Below, piece by piece: positions 23,401-35,047 of a DNA stretch of 62,000 bases. Within the stretch, counting starts at the first letter, position 1. Every line of letters begins with the position of its first letter. The position numbers and the translations under genes are program-made. Origin of the DNA: Mesostigma viride. Taxonomy: Eukaryota > Streptophyta > Mesostigmatophyceae > Mesostigmatales > Mesostigmataceae. The stretch covers positions 52,501-114,500 of the forward strand of contig RPFO01000002.1 in assembly GCA_009746045.1 (NCBI GenBank), in the 5' to 3' direction. The notes under the pieces were generated by a model. That model was not told the origin of the DNA. It worked only from the letters and a program-made list of their open reading frames with translations, and searched no databases.

Positions 23401-26047
23401 ATGATTCCTGCCATGTAATCAAGAAGGGGATCGCCACATGGGCTCCCCTTGTTAGGTGCGGTGAGCATCACTGAGCATGCCACAGTGGCCTTCAAATAAG
23501 ATATACCAAGACAATTAATTAATCAGGGCCAAGACTATGGGAGGCATAATTAGCCAGGACATCACCCATGAACAACCCAGAGATAGAACACTCGGCCCAC
23601 CATTATTCCATACGCCAAAACCCACCACCTTCCGTATACCACTACCGCCCACTTCCTAACATTACTACCGCCATCTTTCCTACATCTCCTTCTGCCAATC
23701 CCTTAAAGCTATCTACCGCCGTCCAATCCCCTACAGCGGTTACCGCCCTCCTTCGCCCGAGGCATGAGGGGCGGACGTACTGTCGTGGCAGCACCAAACG
23801 CCTCCAAGCTGATCGGGAAGTAGGTATACTGTCGTACGGCACCGCGCACAAAGGGTAGGGCAGGGCGGGGCATGGGGCCAAGAGAAACGCGGAGGACGCC
23901 AAATGGCGATTGAATGAACGGGTCAGACGGAAACCCAGGAGAGGAGGGTTGTGGGAGAAGAGCCGGGGGATGCAGGGGGGAATTCTGGGGTGGGGAGATG
24001 GGGGAGAGGGGGGCCCGCGGGGGGGGGAGGGCAATGGGAGTGACACTTGGATGCCATGAATGATGACAAGCAGATCGCATGCCAGTATGTATCCTAGATC
24101 GCATCGCATACCATACATGTTGCCAGCACCGCTTCTTAGTGCACTCTGCGGTGATGGCACAAAAAAAGGGTGCCCTGTGCTCCACTGCTCACAAGCAGCC
24201 CACAAGCGTGTGCAGGGGTCCGCAAAATTTGGGTACTAGCACGCCACAGAGGGAGGCTGCCCACGTGTCTGCTAGCACCTGGGCCTAGTGGAATGTCCAG
24301 AGCACATGGGCGTGGCAAGAAAGCTACTATGGATTCTTGAGGCTGCACCAGACTAGGATTGTACTTTTGGCCACCTGTTCAGCAGCACGTGCAAGGCGTG
24401 GCAGCGGTACCAGAGCGGCCATACATAGTTGCCTCACTTAATAAATTTATGCAGGGAGGCCTTAAAGTAGCACCACAGCGTTTGATAGCATCACGGCATA
24501 TCATGGAATAAAAATGACACGATGGCATGCGCTGCTGACTATGGCAGGGAGACAGGCAACACTCGGCCCATCTGCAAGGGTTTGGAGGGACAATTAACAT
24601 GAAAGACTGAGGCGCGTCCATAGGCTAGCACAATCTTGACATGCAAAGTTTGTCAAAACTCTTGAGGCAATTTTACCCAGACGATTTACAACATAAATGT
24701 TAAAAATGGTTTGAAAGTACAAATTATCAAGAAAAATACTTAGTCTCCTCCTGGATGACCCCGAGTGGACTTCCAATAAACTACTTTAAAAAAATTCCCC
24801 TGCGTTTCCCTCCTCCTTCCCAACACGGCGCTGCCGAGATGCTCAATCGAAGCTCGCTTAGCGTGACCAGGTCGATGGTTTGGCCGCCCAAAATCTTATC
24901 AGAGCTACGCAATGGGCCATACTGAGCGCCGGCTTGCGCCGAGGCTACTTTGAGCAGAAGACCCGGGGAACTTAGCCCGTTGGCACCCCAAAATCGAGTC
25001 AATTAGTATGGAAATTTCCTACCAACAAAAAAGAGAAAAGAAACATGAAAAAAAAAAAGAACATTTGGCTCCCATGGCGACCAAGAATGGTGACCAGATT
25101 TATCAAAATATGTGGAAAGCAACTAGTTGACAGGGATACGTGAAGGCCCACTGCCGGTGGGGTTGGCACTATAAGCATCATAATTATGTACATGTATGGG
25201 GCAGCGCGTGATCTCCTACCTTTCTCGTGATGAAACCCCGAATCCTACTTACATGTACACGAGCGTTGTCACAGATACGCAAGCTTTCACGTGTTAATCA
25301 TTACTTTAAAAACACAGGTGAATACACAGCTAAAACTTCAAAGCACAGACAAATGCAGCCATGAGACATGGAAACACACACAAGGGTAGGAGAATGCAGG
25401 GATCCTTACGGTTCCCACGTGGTAACACTGGCTGAATACTTTGGTGGCCAAGTAAGCACAGAGAGGTAGCAGGTAAGCAGACTCTCAGGGCAGGCTAGTG
25501 AAAAACATAAACTATATCTACAGCGCTAAACACTGTAAGCTTGTGGATCATAACAATCTACCACAAAAAAACGAATACCCCTTTAGGTACTCCACGGTTG
25601 CCGCCACAGGTTACCAGGGAACAACGTAATTTCCTATCTCATCCGACAACGGCAAGGAGATATATCCCTTCGATTTTCGTCCCCCCAAGCCTCAAATAAG
25701 CGCAAACTTGCCTGCATCTGACCCTCCATGGTCTCCCGGATGCTTCCCGCGAGGCCCTTCGGCCCATATATGCAGAACTCGTTGCCGGGAATAAATAGGG
25801 GCGTGAAGAACGGAAGGCCTTGTATGTGGTCCCAATGCGTGTGCCCGATGAAAATGTGACCTTTAATAGGCTTTGGCCCTTTCAAAAGGCTGAAGCCTAG
25901 CCCGTGGGCACCTGTTCCGCAGTCGAGGACAATAAGTGTGCCCGCATTCGACCGGACCTCCACGCAACTGGTATTGCCTCCGTAACGGACAGTATCGTGA
26001 CCGGCTTTGGCAATCGAGCCCCGCGTGCCCCAGAATTTTACCTTCAT
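17457..26047 (-). CDS. MBL-fold hydrolase, pseudo-receiver and GAF fusion protein, six exons
   Basis: Exons (minus): 26047-25712, 23828-23781, 22828-22654, 21429-21185, 20764-20360, 18743-17457. They join in phase with no stop and give 831 residues. Residues 1-268 are a metallo-beta-lactamase domain. Zinc ligands seen are HTHWDH (69-74), H151 in YLNH, D172 in CTDH and H246/H247 in FHHDP; D208 in LIHD is also conserved. After a linker, 365-495 has a receiver-like fold. It keeps the acidic pair E372-D373 and K476 of LVKPF, but the phospho-acceptor position holds Q416 (TIVLVQKGW). About 575-780 is a GAF domain (GVLHIPDTMLDPRF, then GKPRVRMFAAVPLRSQ, then LGYFCVVD). Bacterial proteins with this MBL type linked to receiver and GAF parts are known; a role in cyclic-nucleotide or other small-ligand signalling is inference. 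No signal peptide or membrane segment is seen, so it is probably cytosolic. Intron 1 has a GC donor (AG|GCAAGT); acceptors lie behind C-rich tracts. The start fits the family N-terminus MKVKFWGTRGS. Confidence 0.9.
19935..20235. repeat. 22-bp minisatellite in intron 5
   Basis: About fourteen copies of CCTAAGCATGTCTACACAAA with small variants. It lies wholly in the intron between exons 5 and 6 of the MBL-receiver-GAF gene. Confidence 0.93.
21983..22606. repeat. 44-bp minisatellite in intron 3, open in three frames
   Basis: Fourteen highly uniform 44-bp units with CAAGGAGACAACCAGCGCAG, differing mainly at one or two sites. No plus-strand frame has a stop in the array. One isolated unit core lies at about 57123-57160 on the minus strand. 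Imperfect flanking repeats (ACCTGGGCT, CCCGTACGTGGG, GCCAGCCATGCAC) precede it at 21770-21975. Confidence 0.95.
24784..25000 (-). other. Exon-like segment inside intron 1, unrecognised
   Basis: The minus strand reads FWGANGLSSPGLLLKVASAQ, then DKILGGQTIDLVTLSELRL, without a stop. It looks protein-like but has no place in the MBL domain and no clear phase partner. It could be a cassette exon, a fragment of another gene, or chance. Confidence 0.2.
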
Positions 26048-27690
26048 AACTAATGATGCGGCGGCTTACTATAAGGGCTTTAACTACAGGATGGGAAAAG
26101 GGATCGGCGGGCCTGACACGTCAATATGTGCACGTTTGCGACTGCACGGTTTCGATAACATTTTGTATCCCGCATTTCCAGAAATACTTGCAATGCCAAA
26201 ACGCGGGCCGTTCAATCGGCATACCAAGCTGCTACGGCTAAAGAACACGTCGTCGACATGTCAAGTTTAGTGCGCTTCTTTTATTGTTAGAGCTCTTTGT
26301 TGTTATCGTGTCAGGTTGTATCCCCGATGATAAAAAGCACTAGGTACCCTAAGTATGCGGTAATGGAACGCTTGAAACCTACACTTACGCAAGACGTAAT
26401 TTGTCGGCAGAAACCGGGGTGATTTAGTTATCAGTTGTCACTAGTTATCACGATCAGTTATCACTAATTATCACGATGAATAATAGGCTGCCATTCAATC
26501 CTACTCCAATATGAATATTCTGAACGTCCAAGATACACCTCTGCCACCGATGTGCGGCGTGGGATACAACTGACGGACTGACTGACTGACTGATTGACAC
26601 CTCTGCTAAGTGCACACGGCAGCGTTGCCCATGTCAGCAAATCCCGCTAAGGTCAGCATATTTATCATCCCAATCCTATCACAATACGGCCATGCGTCCG
26701 GATTTACAAGACTGAGATTGCAACAGATCGGTATCCTCTGCTGAGGCAGTTACCTACTCCAACCACTACCGCGATCTGCAGCAGTCTCACTTGTCCACGG
26801 CGTGGGACAAGTGCACAGCCAAATTCCCTGCGATCACTGTGATTCCTTTTTGCCTGGTACCACTCGCAGATTTGACCGTCAGACATTCGGCCCGCCATTC
26901 TGAACTGTCGGATCTTGGGTTTGAAATAAAAGTATGACACTTTTGAAATGTTGGTGGTTTTGGGGAAACTATGGAAAAGGTGGCGCCCTGGCGCGGTCGT
27001 ATGCGTGGCCGTAGATCAATCATCGGACGGTTCAACTGGATGAGCGGAAACCCAGAACGAGAGGTCTGTCGTCAGGATCAATTAAATCAGCGGCGAAAAT
27101 CGTTGGTGGAGGGGTGGCCAAGAAACCGCGGCAGTTACAAAAGGCGCCATGACGGCGCGCACTGGACTTGTCAGCCTGGACCTGGTCAACAAGAATATTC
27201 TGCCGGCAGCCTGCTTCTTTTCCGGGCCTGGACACTTTCTAGATCGGAATCTGTATTGTCTGGCCCACTCTGGTTCCGGGAGACAATCTCTACTAAAATG
27301 GCAGCCTGAACAAGGCCTGAAGATTCAATCATGGCTCCGGACTGCTCCGGAACTTGGATTCTCCCTTTTTTATTTCCGCGAGGCGGTTACTGTTCAACTG
27401 AACTTTTCAGGCGGACAAACAACAGGTAGGTACTGCAATCTGGTTCAAAAGCAACTTCCCCGCCTCCCTGGAAACTGAACCCCCGACGCAGTCGGGGCAC
27501 GTGTAGGGTGTAGATTCCGTAACGTCTTTATTTCATGTCCATCTACGGACACGATGGTCCGAAAAATGAAAAATTCATTGCTTTGGACCAATTCTGACCA
27601 AATCTCGGGACAAATCTACCAGTTCGTACTTGTCCCACTGCAGTCAGTGCAGTGGTACAAGTTCCGCACTTGTGCCACTTGTGGACAAGC
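26048..27690. other. Upstream region of the MBL-receiver-GAF gene, no gene seen
   Basis: Contains TTATCAC iterations (26430-26485) and a short (GACT)n run (26573-26593). Plus-strand frames at 26971-27309 and 27149-27478 overlap in different frames and show no motif. No promoter element can be singled out. Confidence 0.45.
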
Positions 27691-27691
27691 T

Positions 27692-27840
27692 GCTTGTCTC
27701 ACTGGACACTCGTGGGACGCAGCGCTCTAGTGGCCACTCGGGACGACTTGTAGTCACTCGGGCCATGCGGCCCTCGTGACTACAAGTCGGCCCTCGTGAC
27801 CACTATAGCGCTGGTCCCACTCGGGTCCAGTGAGACAAGC
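27692..27840. repeat. ~150-bp imperfect hairpin (foldback/MITE-like)
   Basis: The outer arms GCTTGTCTCACTGGA and TCCAGTGAGACAAGC are perfect inverted copies. Inner arms GACTTGTAGTCAC / GTGACTACAAGTC flank a centre near 27766. CACTCGGG/CTCGTG steps give local mismatches. No flanking duplication was established. Confidence 0.75.
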
Positions 27841-28387
27841 TACACATAATCTGGTGGCATGGGTGACAACAACAACAACAGAATTATGTATATCCAAGCT
27901 GGCGCCTGGCGGTGCATTAAAGGGCAATTAACTAGGGTTCGATGAGACGATGAGTCGATGTCTCGATGACCACCAAGCCAGAATCACTCCAAAAAAAAGA
28001 ATCTCTGGTGCCCACGCCGCAGGAAAGGAAGCCGTTACAGATCAAAACAGTGTTGTGTCCCACGCCGCAGGGAACCAAGGATGTACATTAGCGACTAAAG
28101 ATTCTCTGCTGGTCATGTGCGGCGTCAGTCACAACCACAACAACAACAACCTTACAGTAGCGACCAGCTGGTTGCTCAGTGTACCTATATGACGTGGCCG
28201 GTGACCGGTATAGAAGGGAGGGTGACGGTCAGTAAAGAAACATCCAAGGTAGACTGTAACAAGTTTCCGTTGCTTTACCCCTGGTACTATCTGCAACCGT
28301 GAGCCGACCCGCGCCCAGAGGTTTTCCCTACAGTACAGTACAGTACAGTACAGTACAGTACAGTACAGTACAGTACAGCAAAAAAAA
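27841..28387. repeat. Unassigned DNA with (CAGTA)n at 28330-28378
   Basis: The pentanucleotide array has about ten units just outside the LINE end. A related short run (GTACAGTACAATACAGTA) lies at 34920-34937 beyond the other end of the LINE block. Confidence 0.8.
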
Positions 28388-29627
28388 ATAATTAAATTAT
28401 GACATGCCTCCGTGGGGAGATCATGTAGCACATATTCCTTGATGGATGGTGGAGTGGAGAGAGCCGCGTAATCGAACTAACCTAACGCTAATCTACCTAG
28501 TCTTGAAATATCCTAACTACCCTACTCATCAAAACGCCTCCTCCTCTTGGGGGCTCTTGGGGGGAGGTGGCTTGCCCACAGAGTCGGGCGTGTGAGCCGG
28601 CCTTGACACAATCTTCTGCCACAGCGTCTTGTTCTGGGTGGCAGTCCCAAGAAGTGACTAGAGAGAGTGGATCAGCGGTATTCAAACTGAGCTGGGACCA
28701 GTAGGTCATCCAGCAACATCTGGACGTAGTTCGTGACATGCTTCCCTACCCTCAGTTTTGGGAATGCCCTTGGGGCCAGGCCAGGTCAGAATATGCCGCC
28801 CTGGCTGACCAAGCCGCTGGGGGCCTGCCAGACCAAGGGCAGTGTCGACCTGGCTGGTGCGAGCAAGGTGTCCTACAAATGCTATCCTACGCTAATCTCG
28901 TCCGAAATACGAGGCATGCCCTGATACAAAAACTCTAATGACGGGCGCTTGGAAAACCCTACGTTCCGGACGTGTCGGATCGGAGCATCCTGTAAACTGT
29001 GCCGTCTAGCTTAGCTGCCAGTGTGGGTGTGACTAGTGACGTCCACGCCTCGGCGCCATACGTGAGCACCGTTAGGACGAGGACCTTGAAGAGCATGCGC
29101 TTGCGGGGTGCTCGCCCAGGCCCTTGGAGCGCCAGTAGGTGTTCGGTTGAGCGAACGGAGCCGAGCCCAGGCCGGGCCGATGCGGGCCGCGTGTCCACAT
29201 CGTCGGCGGTGTCAGGGAGCCAGCTCCCCAACAGTTTGAAGCGATCGCGGAACATGAGGATCGTCGTCCCGTCGAGCAGGCGCGGCAGCGGCGGTGTACT
29301 GGAGGCCCCAATCACCATCGCCTCAGTTTTGACACTAATCTCCAACCCCACCGCCCTCGCCTCCAGGCCCAGACAGTCCAGCCAGGTCTGAATGTGCTCG
29401 GGGCGCGCGATGAGGGTGGTGTCATCCGCATAAATCAGGTCGGCCAGGCGGTAGCCATATGTTTAACCCCGTCGTGCTCTTTCTCGTTAAGGATGTCCAA
29501 GCCTGGCTCGAACCAGCGCAGTAAAGCGCGCACGTGCTCGGCGCATGACGTGATCCACGACAATAATGAACAGGTATGGGGACAGGACACAAACTTGCCA
29601 CACCCCGTGGTGAAGGGGGAATGGCGG

Positions 29628-32600
29628 CAGTGTACAGCCATACGCAGTACGCAATCGTACGGGGCCCATGGGTATGGTGTATAATACGCCCATACGGGGT
29701 ATAATACGCAAATCATACGGGGACTCTTGAAAATGCTGTTTTTTGCATGGTTCAGGGGGTTCTTCAACATTTTGACCAATCAGGCATGTTTTTTTTGTGT
29801 TCTTGCAACACCACTTGCCTTTATTTAACACATCATCACATAATATTGTCGTTGCCGTCGCTGCATGCCTACAAATACAAGCATTGTACATCTGTTGTTA
29901 TTAATAATGTCTGTAAATAGCACACGGTCAGTCGGCCAACTTGCCAAAAGTAATAAGACATTGTGCCAGAAACAGACATCTTGCCTACTCGTGGTAGGCC
30001 ACCATGCAATATTGATCTACATGAAGCAAGAATCCATACGGGCTGCCAACAATGTGGCTAGCGTGCAGGATACCATGCATGCCAGCAACCCGACCCAGCT
30101 TCCCTAAACCATTAACACATATGGTACGGTGGCTGGCTAGCAGCAGCCTGCATGGCTAAATAAGGCATTTATGTGCATCGCGAGTCACACCAAATACCCC
30201 GCAGCCTGCGACGTAATGCCTCCGGCGGCCTCTTGCACTCGCTCACTCGTGCCTCCTTCGCGTACGTAGCGCCCATGATATGGCGGGTGCTAGCCTTGCT
30301 CGGGTGGTAGAACCCGAGAATTTTGCATCCAAAAGTGTGCACGTCACTTAGCTTGTAGTTACCTGTCGGCTGCCCTTTCTTGCTGAGAGTCTGTTCTTTC
30401 ACGATGTGTGTCCAGACAACTTCTCGAATACGGCCTGCATCTCGTCGGCCCAGTCATCATCGTGTTCCATAGACCCACACCATCACCGTCGCTAGCCATG
30501 GTGCCTGGATGTCAATTGTGCTACGATTAAATGTTAGGTGCCAGATGCGAGCCCTTGTTGGCAGGCAACATAACTTCGTCACCTACTTTCCAGGTAAATA
30601 GGTGTACGTTTATTCCAAATATTAATTAATTAATTAATTAAAACACGTGCTCCCGTTGGGGAGTCACGGAGCACCGAAGTGCTTTTAATCCATGTGTGTG
30701 CACAACAGGAGAAAGGGCAAAGACCCCCAGTCTCCTTCATGCCAAAGGCATGCCGGCACAGCTGCATTCGGGCGCGCTAGCTAAACGGACACGCTAACGA
30801 TCCGGCATACTGTGGGTGCAATAAGACCCGTGTGAGCATATCATATCAAGGAGCGTGGGCAAGTAATCTGATCGAAGCCAGGACGTAGCATGGCTGTACA
30901 AGGACTAAGCTATCGGGCTATGGCTGGTTGTGTACCGTGCGTTTGCGGTGCACGTGACTAGGTAAGGTGGCACAACTAGGCAAACATTCTAAGCATGGCT
31001 GCCATGGCGGCAGTGACTACCAATGAAGTCAAGCTAGGGCTACAAGCTATTCTAGCCCGCTGGGGGCGTCCACATCTTGTGGTTGATCATCAGGTCCCCG
31101 CCCCTCCAGCACACCTTGGGCTTCTGGGGGTCCTGCTTGTGGCGGAGGTATTCAGGCCACAGGTCACGTCGCTGCTGCTGCTGAGCGGGGGTCAGGTCGT
31201 CATCCAGCGTCCACCAGGTGAGGTCATGCAACCGCTTGCGACGAGAGAGGAACCGCTGCTTGTCCTCACGGGAAGGGAAGGTGAGCAGGACTGGTGGGGG
31301 AGCCGCCTTGTCCCGTGAGTGGGGAAGGCGGTGGCACCCACGCAGTTCTACCTCACCTACCAGGCCCATGAGGGTAAGGAGCTGGTCCTTAAGCTCGTCG
31401 GCAAGGGAGTTTGACGTCTCACCTGGCTTCTGGGGGAAGCGACGTAGCACCACCCGGCAGTCGCGGCGGGCGCGGTCGGTGGCCTCCTGTTGTTGAGCCT
31501 GGCTGTGGTCCTCCAGCTCCTGGAGCTTCGTAGCGATGGCGTCGGTGGTGGAGGCGGTCGCGGTCCGCAGCAGGTTCGCATAGGAGAGCGGCGGGAGGTC
31601 ACCAGCATCCAGCCGGGGTGGCTGGGATGCGATGGTGGCCGTCTGCTCTGCTATCTTTGGGACCTGTGAGGCAAGGGCCTCGGTGTGGGCGGTGATGGCT
31701 TCAAGCTTCTTCATGAGCACGCCGCACTTGCCCTCCACCTGGTTAAGGCGAGAGACAAGTGCAGCGTGCATCTCAGATGCCTGTGCCGCGGTGTGCAGCG
31801 CCGTAAACTGGGGTTGGATCGAGCTTGTGGACGACCTTGGTTTCAACATTGGAGACCCGGGCCTCCACCGTGTTGAGTGTCGTGTTCAGCGAGGTCAGCT
31901 TCTCGGCCAACGGCCAGGTCACGTGCTCCTCCAGCACTGCTCGGATGTCATCCTTGCAGAGGGAGGAAGCCGATGTGGCTGTCGGCTGCGCAGGCTGGGC
32001 TGGGGCGCGGATGTTGGTGGCGATTTGGTCCAGGGGTAGCTGGAAGAAGCTGCACAGGATAGCGAGGCGGTGGTCTCCCCTGTTAAAGAACCTCTCCAGG
32101 TTCTCGTCGGGGATTGGCCCTGTGCACCCATGGAGCTTGCGTTCCTGTGCTAAGTAACGCACGATTGCGGCGCATTCTGCTGTGGTAAGCTGCAGCCAGT
32201 GCAGAAAAGAAAAGCGGTCGTTATCGGGTAGCCACTGTCGCCATTTGTGGTCGTGGCATGGTTTCTTGGGTTCAGGCGAAGCGCTTGGCGATGGGTTTGC
32301 TGGCGATGGATTGGCGAGCCCAGGAGGCTGGGCCAGGACGATGGCGAGTGGGTTGGGCTGGGAGCCGGCAAGCTCCTTTTCCAAACCCCGTTTTGCTTTT
32401 GGGGTCGTCATAGCTGCTTGTCACGTGCGTAACTTTGGCAATACTGCGTTTCAGCCGTAACCGATTATACTGGCATGTGCGTCTGAAAAAAGCGCATCGA
32501 ATGCAAGTGGTCTGACCGAATTTGGGGCTCAGACGCTAAAGATCTGAACTCCGCCGTCAGCCATACCGCCGTCAGCCATTTTCGTGTGCAAGCCTCGGCA

Positions 32601-33055
32601 TGGCAGGGCCCCCACTAAGTATTCCAAATATAGCCAGTAGTTAATAATCCCTGCTAAGCCTAGGGTATCAAGATGGCAGTGGCTAAAACTTCGTCACCTA
32701 ATTTCCTCGTCCTTCGTCTCCTAGACCCTAGTCCGACACGCAGCAATCTGCAGCAATGCACGTACAGTCGTACATGCACGGCCAGCTTGGCACCTTCATG
32801 TCGTTTGTGTGTCGCGGAGTTCCAGGTCGCCTAGATACAGTCTAGTTCCGGCTCCACGTGCCGTCCAAAATGATGCCAGAAGCTACTTCGAACGCGGTTC
32901 ATACGCAAAAAATACGCAAAAAATACGCAATACGCAAAAAATACGCAAAAAATACGCAGTGCGTATTTTTTTTCCCATTTTCATACGGAAATCTTGCGTA
33001 TGGCGTATAATACGCGCCATATACGGCATATTATACGCCGTATGGCTGTTCACTG
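29628..33055. mobile_element. hAT-like DNA transposon inserted in the LINE
   Basis: The ends are inverted repeats: left CAGTGTACAGCCATACG, right (reverse complement) CAGTGAACAGCCATACG. An 8-bp duplication, AATGGCGG, flanks it at 29620-29627 and 33056-33063. CAGTG termini with 8-bp duplications are the hAT signature. Subterminal GTATAATACGC motifs at both ends and ATACGCAAAAA iterations (32905-32960) may be transposase-binding sites. Without the nested LINE (30623-32619) the element is about 1.4 kb. Its only frame of note is minus 30402-30169 (YKLSDVHTFGCKILGFYHP), not recognised as transposase, so it is probably non-autonomous. Confidence 0.88.
30623..32619 (-). mobile_element. ORF1-only LINE, copy 2: complete, with 12-bp target-site duplication
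   Basis: TATTCCAAATAT occurs at 30611-30622 and 32620-32631 and brackets the element. The 5' end (32619) leads through two to three GGCTGACGGCGGT monomers to ORF1 at 32411 (MTTPKAKRGLEKEL). ORF1 runs to 31052: a Pro-rich N-terminus; a coiled coil (LTSLNTTLNTVEARVSN, then MHAALVSRLNQVEGK, about residues 170-240); an RRM-like core (DCRVVLRRFPQKPGETSNS); and a basic C-terminal part (LTPAQQQQRRDLWPEYLRH). The frame breaks once, at an extra GATC (31817-31820) absent from copy 1; otherwise it would be about 450 residues. The 3' UTR (31051-30650) ends in (AATT)n. There is no EN or RT. It is nested in the hAT-like element. Confidence 0.9.
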
Positions 33056-34905
33056 AATGGCGGGGTGGTGCCTTCCGCAGTCCGCACTACTGACTGCCTG
33101 TGAGCCCTCATACAGTCGACGAATGGCAGCAATAAACGCTGGTGGCACCCGATCCAGAGCTAGGATGGCCCAAAGAGCCTCCCAGAGGACCGTGTCAAAG
33201 GCCTTGATATAGCCAACAAAAATGAAGACCAGCGGCAAATTGTCAGGGGGAAGGCGACGCACCTCCTCCATCAACCGGCGCGCGACAAACACAGCCATGA
33301 CAGTGTTACGACCACGACGGAAACCCATCTGAGACTCACCCAGGTGTGGGTCCGGCGCGGCGCGGAGCTTGTGCAATGTTCATCATGCGCATGAAGACCT
33401 TCAGCGCGCCGGGCGCTCTGGAGGCAGACACCCCGGTAGTTACCAGGGTCAGCAGCAGAGCCCTTCTTGTACAGCATGACTCGGATGGCCGTCTGCCACT
33501 TGAGCAGCAGGCGGAGGCTCGTCAGAAAGCAAGACACGGTTGCAGAACGCCAGCAGAAGATCCCTAACCGCCGGGTCAGGGGTCTTCAGCAGCTCAGCAG
33601 AAAGGTGGTCGGCACCGACCGCCGCATCGTACCGCAGGCGAGCAACGGCGCCGTCCAAATCCTTCAAAGCTAGTGAAGGCGTGGACGACGTCGTCGGTGG
33701 CAAGCAAGGCAGCCCTCTTGCAAGGCGGGGACTTGGTAGTCCGCGGCCGAGGAGGGGGGCGCTGGCGGCGGCGGCCGGCGGGGGTCCGGCAACCCCGAGG
33801 CGGGCGGCCGCCTCGGGGTGATCGAAGCGGCGGGGGGGGGGCGCGAGCCCCGCCCATGTCAAGGAAACATTGTGGGCCAATTAACCAGCGGTCAAGGCTT
33901 CACTTACCGGCGCCGTGCCGTCCCCCGTGTGCTCCATGCACCGGGGTGCGCTGCCGCCGGCCGCCGAGCCGGTCGAGGTGGTACCACATGTCCTTAGTGC
34001 CCTGGTTGCGAGCTTGGCAGGCCTTGGCATCTGCGATGCACTGGGCCGCCTCCGCGTCCTGAGCGTGCTCGTAGGCCTCCACGAGGGCGGCCTTGAGCAC
34101 CGGTTTCTGCAGCGGGTCCCGGGTACGCTTGAGGCGGTGCCGGGCGGCCTAGACCTTGGGGTCCTGGCGGTAGAGCGGGCCGGGGCGGCGGCGGGGCATC
34201 GGCCGGCAGGTGCCGGGCCGCCAGCAACGGCCGGGCACGGGCCGCAAAGCCCGCAAAAATGGTGGCGTTAGGGCCGGCACCCTTGTCCAGCTCGTCGACG
34301 TCCGCCCGGGCGTCCAGGGCCGACAGGTACTCCCGTACGTCGGCACCGGTTCCGCGCGTGCTCGGCGTCCGTCCAGTCCTCAGCAGGATCTCCCCGGACC
34401 GGGCGTAGAGCACACCAGTCAGGGCAGACCACCGGGGCGCGGCGCGCGGGGACGTGGAACCGGAGCCGAATGGTCGCGCGCACCAACCGGTGGTCAGAGC
34501 ACACCGTGGGCGTGTCAAACACAGTCGGGTGTCCAGAACCGAGGTGCACCTGGGTTGCCGTACCACCACGTAGTCCAAGCAGGCCTGACGGCCGTTAGGG
34601 CCACGAAAAGTGACCAAGTCCTGTGTAGGACGTTGGAAGTGGCAGTTGACAGCAACCATCCCGTTATCCCGCAAAAAGGCAGAAAACAGGGGAGTGTTGT
34701 CGTTAGCTTCCGTGTCAGCAGGCGCAAAGCGACTGCCAGCAGTGCCCTCGGGGAGCGTGGCATTGGCGTCGAGCAGCATAAACAAAAAGTGGCGGACCGG
34801 AGTGACCCCCTCAAGGCTATGCAAGGACTCGAAGAACGTCTGGCGTTCCAACTCAGGTAGACCACTATGGGTTGCGTAGGCAGCGTAGCCCACCCCCACC
34901 GTGAG

Positions 34906-35047
34906 GTGGTGTTCCCTATGTACAGTACAATACAGTAATGTAGTAACCAGGCTCTCTCCACTCCACCACCCATCAAGGAATATGTGCTACATGATCTCCC
35001 AACGGAGACATGTTATAATTTAATTTAATTTAATTTAATTTAATTTA
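34906..35047 (+). mobile_element. LINE 3' end with (AATTT)n tail, opposite strand
   Basis: GAATATGTGCTACATGATC, TCCCAACGGAGACATG and a TTTAATTTAATT tail match the reverse complement of 28395-28460. The two 3' ends point away from each other at the edges of the LINE block. Confidence 0.8.

Larger units (their letters stand above)
28388..34905 (-). mobile_element. EN-RT LINE, 5'-truncated and interrupted by a hAT-like element
   Basis: Read on the minus strand. 34899-about 34270 gives the C-terminal half of an APE-type endonuclease: LLDANATLP, FRGPNGRQACLDYVVV, then CSDHRLVRA (the SDH motif). About 33880-33064 gives the RT fingers and palm: GADHLSAELL, NYRGVCL, QMGFRRGRNTVMAVFVARRL, VGYIKAFDTV. 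RT then resumes at 29619 after a 3.4-kb insertion: GVWQVCVLSPYLFIIVVD, LIYADDTTLIARP, KTEAMVIG, then KVLVLTVLTYGAEAW to about 28960. The 3' end at 28395-28545 closes with a (TTAAT)-like tail near 28390. Frameshifts and the insertion make it inactive. In an active copy the endonuclease nicks the target and the RT copies element RNA from its 3' end. Confidence 0.9.

Noticed and set aside
17457-26047. Bacterial contamination as the source of the MBL-receiver-GAF sequence
   Set aside because: The domains are split into six exons with matching splice phases, and the introns carry the same style of repeats as the rest of the window.
29495-29520. B-box-like GGTTCGAGCC on the minus strand
   Set aside because: It is coding sequence of the LINE reverse transcriptase (WFEPGLD region).
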